Notes under the pieces: model-generated
What the model was told of the DNA's origin: nothing
The model's database searches: none
Seen by the model: the letters and a program-made list of their open reading frames with translations, nothing else
Program-made: the position numbers and the translations under genes
Source of the DNA: Alphaproteobacteria bacterium
GTDB taxonomy: Bacteria; Pseudomonadota; Alphaproteobacteria; Micropepsales; Micropepsaceae
Assembly: GCA_017307315.1 (NCBI GenBank)
Contig: JAFKFF010000302.1
Coordinates: 1 to 19,933, forward strand
Length of the DNA: 19,933 bases
Direction: 5' to 3'
In this document: positions 14,581-19,933 of the stretch, piece after piece
Layout: the number at the start of each line of letters is the position of its first letter
Position numbering within the stretch: position 1 is the first letter of the stretch

Positions 14581-14944
14581 GCGGCGGTCGCTTCTCTTGG
14601 CGGTTCGATGCGGGAGGCGGGTCGTCGTTCAAGCCGGTGATGATCGAATTCCTGCCCAGGAGATAACATATATTTGGTTCATATCTTAAGCGGGGCGCGA
14701 CAATATGGCTGCCGTCGGGTTGATCGCGACGCGTTTCGTCTTCCGCTGCGTCAAGTATTGCGCGCCGTCCGTCCATCCGTGCAGGTTGTATCGATTCGAA
14801 GCGAGTGCGCCTGATACGCAAGAACGCGAACGGCGGTGCGGATCGCCTTGCGGACGGGTTCTCGGTTTCGTGCGCGGCGGTATATCGTGACCGCTCTCCA
14901 TTGTGGCGGTGCTGTTCGAATTCGAATTTCGCGGGAGGATGGAC
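14581..14944. promoter_or_regulatory. Divergent control region between ccoN and norB
   Basis: I see no gene in these 364 bp. The most A+T-rich part, about 14660-14690, holds an NsrR-like inverted repeat (listed separately) about 85 bp before the ccoN start and 258 bp before the norB start. A perfect 12-bp palindrome, TTCGAATTCGAA, is at 14915-14926, just before the norB ribosome-binding site. I looked for FNR/FixK boxes (TTGAT-N4-ATCAA); the nearest is CTGAT-ACGC-AAGAA at 14811-14824, which is too degenerate to call. No confident -35/-10 pair can be named for norB. Confidence 0.45.
14665..14687. promoter_or_regulatory. Candidate NsrR operator between ccoN and norB
   Basis: The left half, AACATATATTT (14665-14675), matches 9 of 11 positions of the NsrR half-site AAGATGYATTT as I recall it. 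After one spacer base, the right half, GTTCATATCTT (14677-14687), matches 6 of 11 of AAATRCATCTT. The 11-1-11 spacing is exact, and the site shares the ATATCTT end with the candidate at 7194-7216. It is closer to ccoN than to norB, so it might act on either promoter. Confidence 0.45.
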
Positions 14945-17242
14945 ATGGAAGAGAGCGAACAATTGTCGCCCTGGTGGGGTCGCGCAGTCGCCGCCACTTT
15001 CGTCCTGGGCTTTGCCGTCCTGATCCTTTTGACCGTCAAGGCCTATCAAAATGCGCCGCCGATTCCCGACCGCGTGATCGACGGTTCCGGCGCCACGGTT
15101 TTCACCGGAGCCGATATACGGGCGGGCCAGCAGGTCTTTCTCAAATACGGCCTGATGGACAATGGCACCATCTGGGGCCATGGCGGCTATCTCGGCCCCG
15201 ATTTCGGAGCGACGGTGCTGCACGACTGGGCGCTGGATCTCGCAGGCCGCCTGACGCAAGCGCAATTCGGAAAGCCGCGCGAGTCCTTGAGCGAAACGGA
15301 GCGCGCCGCCATCGATGCCCAGGTGGGAGCGCTGCTGAAAGCCAATCGCTATGTCGCGGCGACCGGCGTTCTGACCCTGCCCGCCGGCGGCGCGCAGATG
15401 TTCGCCGATCAAACTGCGCGCTGGAAAAATTATTTCACCGATTCCGCGCGGAACGGAGGGCTGAGCGCTCGATTGATCTCGGACTCCCGGGAAATCCGCG
15501 ACCTCACCGCTTTCTTCACCTGGGCGGCGTGGGGCTCGGTCGCGCAGCGCCCGGGCGCGGATCATTCCTATACGAACAATTTTCCCTATGATCCCCTGGC
15601 GGGAAACCGTCCCACCGCGGCGGCCCTGCTATGGACGGCGGTCAGCTTTCTTTTTCTTCTCGGCGGAACCGCGCTTGTGCTGCTGGCGTTCGGGAAGTTC
15701 GACTATCTGGGTTGGCACGGGGCGCCCATGGCCGTGGAGGCGTGGACGCTCAGCGCGGCGCAGAAAGCCACCTTGAAATACATGGCGGTGGCGTCCCTGC
15801 TTCTTCTGGCGCAGACCTTCTTCGGCGCGGGCGTGGCCCATTACCGCGCCGATCCGGGATCCTTTTACGGCATCGACCTGGCTGCTTATTTTCCCAGCAA
15901 TCTGCTGCGCACCTGGCATCTGCAGGCCGCGGTGTTCTGGATCGCGACCTCTTATGTCGCGGGCGCGTTGTTCGTGGCGGAGATGCTGGGGCGGACGAGC
16001 CCGCCGAAACAGGCGCTGGGCGTTCACTTGCTTTTTGGCGCGATCGTTGCGGTCATAGCGGGCAGCATGCTGGGGGAATGGGCCGGCATTCTGCAATGGC
16101 TGCCGGCAAGCTGGTTCTGGCTGGGCGACCAGGGCTGGGAATATCTGGAATTGGGACGCGCCTGGCAGCTGCTGCTCGCGGCCGGGCTGCTGTTCTGGTT
16201 CTTCCTGGTATGGCGTGCCGTCGCCCCCGCCCGGCGCAACCCGGACCGCAAGGGCTTCGCGAATTTCTTCCTGATCGCGGCTTTCGCGATTCCGCTTTTC
16301 TACCTGCCTGCCTTGTTCTTCGGATCGCAGACCAATTACACCATCGTCGATGCCTGGCGGTTCTGGATCATTCATCTTTGGGTCGAGGGGTTCTTCGAAT
16401 TCTTCGTCACGGTGATCGTCGCGATCATCTTCTATCGCATGGGACTGGTGCGCAGGGTCACCGCGCTGCGCACCATCTATCTCGACGCCATCCTTTATTT
16501 CGGCGGCGGCCTGATCGGCACCGGACACCATTGGTACTGGACGGGCCAGACCGAGGCGAACATGGCGCTTTCGGCCGCCTTTTCCGCGCTGGAGGTGGTG
16601 CCGCTGACGCTCATCACGCTCGACGCCTGGGATTTCGTGAAGCTCACGCGCGGCGATAGCGGCATCGTCCAGCGTCACCGCTGGACATTCTATTTCCTGA
16701 TGGCGGTGGGTTTCTGGAATTTCGTCGGAGCCGGCCTGTTCGGCTTCCTGATCAACACGCCGATCGTCAGCTATTACGAAGTCGGCACCATTCTCACCCC
16801 CAATCACGGCCACGCCGCGATGATGGGTGTGTTCGGCATGCTGGGCGCGGGATTGATGGTCTTCGTGCTGCGCGAAGTGGTAACGGACAGCGCCTGGAAA
16901 AAACTCTCGCGGCTGATCCTTGTCGCCTTCTGGGGGCTGAATGCGGGCCTCGCGATGATGGTCCTCCTCAGCCTGTTCCCGGGCGGCGTGATGCAGGTGC
17001 TGGATGTGATCGCCAACGGCTATTGGCATGCCAGAAGCCTTGCCTATACCGCCACGCCCCTGGCCCGTCTTCTGGAATGGCTGCGCATGCCCGGCGACCT
17101 GGTCTTCATGTTCGCGGGAGCCTTGCCTTTGGCGGTCGCGATGGTCTGGGGCTATCTGCTGAGCCAAGGGAAGGAGGGCGTTCCCGCCGACCGCTCGCTT
17201 CCGGTTTCGCCGAATACGGCTAGAGATTCAGGGACAAGGTGA
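14945..17242 (+). CDS. norB: Quinol-dependent nitric oxide reductase (qNOR), single subunit
   Basis: A 765-residue inner-membrane enzyme reducing two NO to N2O with electrons from quinol (also called NorZ). The N-terminal helix (about 12-34) and periplasmic cytochrome c-like domain without CxxCH (about 40-220) are the hallmark of qNOR and replace the NorC subunit. The NorB-like core follows: His325 (RTWHLQ), His477 and Glu481/Glu485 (IIHLWVEGFFEFF), His528-His529 (GTGHHWYWTG) and His621/His623 (NHGHAAMMG), covering the two hemes and non-heme iron FeB. I chose the ATG at 14945 because GGGAGG ends 6 nt before it; an ATG at 14939 overlaps that site. It is divergent from ccoN and overlaps the end of the LpxR-like gene by 23 bp. 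NsrR control is likely but not proven. Confidence 0.97.
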   Translation: MEESEQLSPWWGRAVAATFVLGFAVLILLTVKAYQNAPPIPDRVIDGSGATVFTGADIRAGQQVFLKYGLMDNGTIWGHGGYLGPDFGATVLHDWALDLAGRLTQAQFGKPRESLSETERAAIDAQVGALLKANRYVAATGVLTLPAGGAQMFADQTARWKNYFTDSARNGGLSARLISDSREIRDLTAFFTWAAWGSVAQRPGADHSYTNNFPYDPLAGNRPTAAALLWTAVSFLFLLGGTALVLLAFGKFDYLGWHGAPMAVEAWTLSAAQKATLKYMAVASLLLLAQTFFGAGVAHYRADPGSFYGIDLAAYFPSNLLRTWHLQAAVFWIATSYVAGALFVAEMLGRTSPPKQALGVHLLFGAIVAVIAGSMLGEWAGILQWLPASWFWLGDQGWEYLELGRAWQLLLAAGLLFWFFLVWRAVAPARRNPDRKGFANFFLIAAFAIPLFYLPALFFGSQTNYTIVDAWRFWIIHLWVEGFFEFFVTVIVAIIFYRMGLVRRVTALRTIYLDAILYFGGGLIGTGHHWYWTGQTEANMALSAAFSALEVVPLTLITLDAWDFVKLTRGDSGIVQRHRWTFYFLMAVGFWNFVGAGLFGFLINTPIVSYYEVGTILTPNHGHAAMMGVFGMLGAGLMVFVLREVVTDSAWKKLSRLILVAFWGLNAGLAMMVLLSLFPGGVMQVLDVIANGYWHARSLAYTATPLARLLEWLRMPGDLVFMFAGALPLAVAMVWGYLLSQGKEGVPADRSLPVSPNTARDSGTR

Positions 17243-18230
17243 GAGTCCCGAATTCATCGAAACCGTTCTGGGTCCGGTATTCCCGCGAGCGGAAGACGTG
17301 CATGAAGGAAAGGCGGAAGCGCTTGAAAGCCAGCGCCGCCCCGGCGGAAACATCCCCGACCAGTATCTCCTTCGGCACGCTACGGCTCGACTGGAAGCTG
17401 TTGCCGTCCAGGAACAGGTTGCGGGCCACGGCGCGCGCCTGGATGCCGGCAAAAAGATAGGCGCCGAATTCCGTTTGGGGCTGGTAAATGCGCGAGCCAG
17501 GCCGGGACGGATCGATCTGCGGCGGCCCGCTGTCATCGGGCAGCCCGAAGCCCAGCCGCGCCGTCAGGCCGGCGTCCACATAATCGAAGACGTTGCCCAG
17601 CGCGCCGCCGTAATTGGCGGCGAGGTCGAATATGTGTTCGCCATGCGAGTCGAGGGACGCCAGCGCGTTCATCCGCCGGTAGGAAATCACCAGTCCCGGC
17701 TCGTCGCGCAACTGGGTGTGCCAGCCCTGGGGGAGGTCGAACCCCCGGATGCGATGCACCAGATCCTGGCTGTCGGCCGCCAGGGAAGCGGGCCCGATCA
17801 TGCCCAGCTGGATGCGCAGCTGATCTTCGCGGCCTTGCGCCCGGCCCGTCAGGGCGATCGCGCCATAGAGATAGCCGGCATAGGGACGCATGTCGGATGG
17901 CGGATCGGACGCTTTCGTATCCTCGGGCGTGAACATCATCTGGCCGAGGCTGTAACTGGCGCGAAGATCGTCGCGGGCGAAGAGGGCGGGAAGGCTCCGC
18001 GTGAGCCAGGCGGGATGGGCGGTGTCCCGATCGGACGACGGGCTCCAGTTGAACTCGATGCCGTTGGTGTAGTCGCGGTCCCGGCGATAGAACAGGTCGT
18101 TCTCGAAGATCACATTATAGACATCGGCCCTGGCGGGGACGGGAAGCGACAGGCCGAAAAGCACAAGGGTGGCGCCCGCTCGTGCCGCGCGGGCGTATCG
18201 CAGCCTCCATCCGGTGCGCAATGCCATCAT
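17220..18230 (-). CDS. LpxR-like lipid A deacylase (DUF2219 outer-membrane protein)
   Basis: A 336-residue outer-membrane beta-barrel protein. A signal peptide with a hydrophobic stretch ATLVLFGLSLPVPARA ends at Ala35. The mature protein starts DVYNVIFENDLF, placing Asn9 and Asp10 exactly where the Salmonella LpxR active site has them. Further family marks are YTNGIEFNWSP, RPYAGYLYG, VHRIRGFDLPQGWHTQL and a C-terminal strand ending in SLNL. LpxR removes the 3'-linked acyl chains of lipid A; whether this homologue has that specificity is unknown. Two adjacent ATGs (18230 and 18227) follow CCCGGAAAG; the second has better spacing and the frame also opens at a TTG (18242). It converges on norB with a 23-bp overlap. 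Confidence 0.85.
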   Translation of the reverse strand: MMALRTGWRLRYARAARAGATLVLFGLSLPVPARADVYNVIFENDLFYRRDRDYTNGIEFNWSPSSDRDTAHPAWLTRSLPALFARDDLRASYSLGQMMFTPEDTKASDPPSDMRPYAGYLYGAIALTGRAQGREDQLRIQLGMIGPASLAADSQDLVHRIRGFDLPQGWHTQLRDEPGLVISYRRMNALASLDSHGEHIFDLAANYGGALGNVFDYVDAGLTARLGFGLPDDSGPPQIDPSRPGSRIYQPQTEFGAYLFAGIQARAVARNLFLDGNSFQSSRSVPKEILVGDVSAGAALAFKRFRLSFMHVFRSREYRTQNGFDEFGTLTLSLNL

Positions 18231-18440
18231 CTTTCCGGGCAAGCCGGTGATCGGATACCGGTCGCGGTTGGTGGTGTCGTTTCAGAGATTGAGGCAGGCT
18301 TATTGAGGTTTTTCAACCGCTTGACATTTGGCGGCGCGCGTCGCCGGGGTGCTGGGTTTATATGCGAATGATTTGCGAAAGCAGCGAGATGAAGAGCGTC
18401 CGTCTGCGAACCTGCGTTCCGAGCAGCTGAGAGTCATGGG

Positions 18441-18455
18441 AAGGGATGATCCCTT
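18441..18455. repeat. Inverted repeat, 7-bp arms (possible operator)
   Basis: AAGGGAT-G-ATCCCTT is a perfect dyad with a single central base. It is five bases away from a second perfect dyad at 18460-18477. Both lie about 300 bp before the receptor ATG. The pair could be adjacent protein-binding sites. Confidence 0.55.
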
Positions 18456-18459
18456 TGCA

Positions 18460-18477
18460 GATTGTACTCATACAATC
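18460..18477. repeat. Inverted repeat GATTGTA-CTCA-TACAATC (possible operator)
   Basis: Perfect 7-bp arms flank a 4-base centre. The A+T-rich TTGTA/TACAA arms in a GC-rich genome look like a repressor site, for example of a GntR- or LacI-type regulator. I cannot name the regulator, and no regulator gene is adjacent in the window. Confidence 0.55.
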
Positions 18478-18661
18478 GTCTAATCCGATACCGCTGATTG
18501 GGCAGGATACCGGTCTTCTGGGACGGGTTGGTATCGCGAGACGGCGTACATGAGGACATTCTTTCGCCCCATGTCCGATTTTTTCATACCATGTGCAGAA
18601 GCCCTCATGCCGCGCGCATGATTTACGCATTGGTGCGGAAGAACGCATACTGTTCGTCCAT

Positions 18662-18682
18662 GGGCAACTGATTGCCCGGCAA
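18662..18682 (+). repeat. Two overlapping inverted repeats in the receptor leader
   Basis: GGGCAA-CTGA-TTGCCC (18662-18677) overlaps TTGCC-C-GGCAA (18672-18682). They share the TTGCC arm, so in RNA only one stem could form at a time. They lie about 100 bp upstream of the receptor ATG. A further small dyad, ATTCT-TCG-AGAAT, follows at 18707-18719. Confidence 0.4.
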
Positions 18683-18777
18683 AATTGCTGGCGTTCGCGG
18701 GGGAATATTCTTCGAGAATTAAGCGTGGGTTCGATCCAGGCGCGAAGCCGGACGACCAGCAATAACAGGGGGATGTA

Positions 18778-19933
18778 ATGCGCGCATTCGTGGGCGAAAG
18801 CCTGAAGAAATCTCTTTTCTTGGGAACATCCATCGCGGGGCTGCTGCTCGCCGGGCAGGCGATGGCGCAACAAGGCGATGGCAACGAAACCGTGATCGTG
18901 ACCGGCACGCGCGTGCAGGGCATGACGGCCGCCGACAGCGCCGCGCCCATCCAGGTGCTGGGCAGCGACGCCCTGACCCGGTCCTCGGGCTCACAGGACC
19001 TGCGCCAATCCCTGGGCCAGACGGTTCCCTCCTTCACCTCACAAAATTTCGGCGGTGACCTGTCCAACCTGACACGCGCCGCCAACCTGCGCGGCCTGTC
19101 CCCCAACGACACCTTGGTTCTGGTCAACGGCAAGCGTCGGCATCTGGCGTCGGCGTTCGCGACCGGCACTGGCGGCTTCGGCGGCAATTCGGCGCCCGAC
19201 CTTTCCATGATCCCCACCGCGGCGCTCGACCATGTCGAAGTGCTGCTGGACGGCGCGGCGGCCCAGTACGGCACCGACGCGATCTCCGGCGTGGTCAATT
19301 TGATCCTCAAGAAGCGTTCCTCGGGCGGCCAGATCCTGGTCACCGGCGGCCGGCGCTACAACACCGAGGGCGATTCCTACGACTATTCGATCAATATGGG
19401 CCTGCCCCTGTTCGACAAGGGCTACATCAACCTCACCTTCGACAAGCAGTATAGCAATTTCGTGCAGCTGGGCGGCGCCGACAGCCGCTTGCTGGACATC
19501 AATGGCAATGAAGCGGTTGAAGGGGCCATCGGTGTCGGCGCGACCGCGGGCAACAACACCTTTGTCGCCAATGCGCAGGGGGTGGTGCCTTGCACCGGCG
19601 GCATTTGCATTCCCTTGGCCAACCGCCGGGGCATGCGGGATTATCCGCGCTCCAACCACGAGAACAGCAGCCCGGAAATCAACCAGACCGTGATTTCCTA
19701 TAATGCCGGCTATGATTTCACCGACGATCTGTCGATTTATTCCTTCGGCACCTGGGGTCACCGCTACGGCGTCGGCATGCAGAATGTCCGCATGCCCAGC
19801 CAGATCATTGCGACCCCCGGCTCCAACCAGCCTTGCAGCGCCGCCAACCCGCAGGGTTATCTGACGGCGTCGAGCACGCCCGATGGACTGACCGCAGCTT
19901 GCTACAATGGCAGCCTGGGCACCTATTACACAC
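18778..19933 (+). CDS. TonB-dependent outer-membrane receptor, N-terminal part (runs off right edge)
   Basis: The first 385 codons are present. A signal peptide, KKSLFLGTSIAGLLLAGQAMA, ends near residue 31. It is followed by a TonB-box-like NETVIVTGTRV and then the plug domain: APIQVLGSDAL, NLRGLSPNDTLVLVNGKRR, VEVLLDGAAAQYGTDAISGVVNLILKK. The first barrel strands follow, with loop cysteines (PCTGGICIP). It would import a scarce nutrient across the outer membrane using TonB-ExbBD energy; the substrate cannot be told from this part. There is no N-terminal STN signalling domain, so a FecA-type sigma/anti-sigma circuit is unlikely. The ATG at 18778 has CAGGGGGA 6-7 nt upstream. Confidence 0.95.
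   Translation, partial: MRAFVGESLKKSLFLGTSIAGLLLAGQAMAQQGDGNETVIVTGTRVQGMTAADSAAPIQVLGSDALTRSSGSQDLRQSLGQTVPSFTSQNFGGDLSNLTRAANLRGLSPNDTLVLVNGKRRHLASAFATGTGGFGGNSAPDLSMIPTAALDHVEVLLDGAAAQYGTDAISGVVNLILKKRSSGGQILVTGGRRYNTEGDSYDYSINMGLPLFDKGYINLTFDKQYSNFVQLGGADSRLLDINGNEAVEGAIGVGATAGNNTFVANAQGVVPCTGGICIPLANRRGMRDYPRSNHENSSPEINQTVISYNAGYDFTDDLSIYSFGTWGHRYGVGMQNVRMPSQIIATPGSNQPCSAANPQGYLTASSTPDGLTAACYNGSLGTYYT

Larger units (their letters stand above)
18231..18777. promoter_or_regulatory. Dyad-rich intergenic region upstream of the TonB-dependent receptor
   Basis: These 547 bp separate the divergent LpxR-like and receptor genes. I see no convincing gene; reading frames here have poor codon structure. 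The 11-mer GGATACCGGTC occurs at 18253-18263 and 18505-18515, each followed a little later by GGTTGGT. GATACC also occurs at 18487-18492, and inverted (GGTATC) at 18530-18535. A TTGACA (18321-18326) and an A+T-rich TTTATATG (18357-18364) are too far apart for a standard sigma-70 promoter. Several short inverted repeats are listed separately. No B12 box or other riboswitch core was recognised. Confidence 0.4.

Noticed and set aside
14715..14735. TTGATCGCGACGCG as an FNR/FixK box
   Set aside because: Only the left half fits; the right half does not resemble ATCAA.
15629..17167. 512-codon minus-strand open frame opposite norB
   Set aside because: It is antisense to the qNOR gene, charged and repetitive, with no start signal.
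18321..18364. TTGACA ... TATATG as a sigma-70 promoter for the receptor
   Set aside because: The spacing is about 32 bp, far from 16-18 bp.
18593..18778. 61-codon plus-strand frame from a GTG ending in TAATG at the receptor start
   Set aside because: The TAATG overlap is tempting as a leader peptide, but codon use is not gene-like and no ribosome-binding site precedes the GTG.
18358..18873. 171-codon minus-strand open frame upstream of and into the receptor gene
   Set aside because: It has unusual Cys/Arg/Pro composition, no ribosome-binding site and no known domain; it covers the signal-peptide region of the receptor.
1..19933. CRISPR arrays, tRNA or rRNA genes, insertion sequences, phage genes or defence systems
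   Set aside because: I looked for regularly spaced repeats, cloverleaf-like sequences, transposase or integrase motifs and nuclease/NTPase defence domains, and recognised none.

Overview
The window looks like a chromosomal piece of a GC-rich alphaproteobacterium (roughly 60-65% G+C by eye). It has a denitrifier-style respiratory cluster, an outer-membrane lipid A deacylase-like protein and a TonB-dependent receptor of the kind common in Caulobacter, sphingomonads and Rhizomicrobium relatives. I cannot fix the genus from sequence alone.

Positions 1-4690 are an amino-acid or beta-alanine/GABA catabolic cluster. On the minus strand, in order of transcription, are a 5'-truncated class III aminotransferase, an intact alanine dehydrogenase, a broken succinate-semialdehyde dehydrogenase, and the start of a CoA-acylating methylmalonate-semialdehyde dehydrogenase that runs off the left edge. 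A divergent APC permease faces away on the plus strand. The cluster is decaying or rearranged. The aminotransferase lacks its first ~60%. gabD has both a tandem 33-bp duplication and an out-of-phase deletion. The permease tail is replaced. The two points where homology ends share a 17-18 bp sequence.

Positions 4690-7380 hold small housekeeping and stress genes: an alpha/beta hydrolase-like protein, a YidB/DUF937 protein and dodecin on the minus strand; an Rnk-type protein on the plus strand; and a DUF1971 (TehB-like) cupin-type protein on the minus strand.

Positions 7378-17242 are the core of the window, a low-oxygen and nitric-oxide respiration island. It contains the NO sensor NsrR and a minus-strand operon ccoN-ccoO-ccoQ-ccoP, a 60-aa membrane protein, a DUF2189 membrane protein, ccoI and ccoS. 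Divergent from ccoN is a single-subunit quinol nitric oxide reductase (norB/norZ). Nearly every junction in the cco operon is a start/stop overlap. ccoG and ccoH are absent from it. Two NsrR-like 11-1-11 inverted repeats lie where they would be expected: between the DUF1971 gene and nsrR, and between ccoN and norB. nsrR and ccoS overlap tail to tail by 64 bp.

Positions 17220-19933 hold an LpxR-like lipid A 3'-O-deacylase on the minus strand, overlapping the norB end. After it comes a ~550-bp gap rich in inverted repeats, then the first 385 codons of a TonB-dependent receptor that leaves the right edge. No tRNA, rRNA, CRISPR array or insertion sequence was seen.
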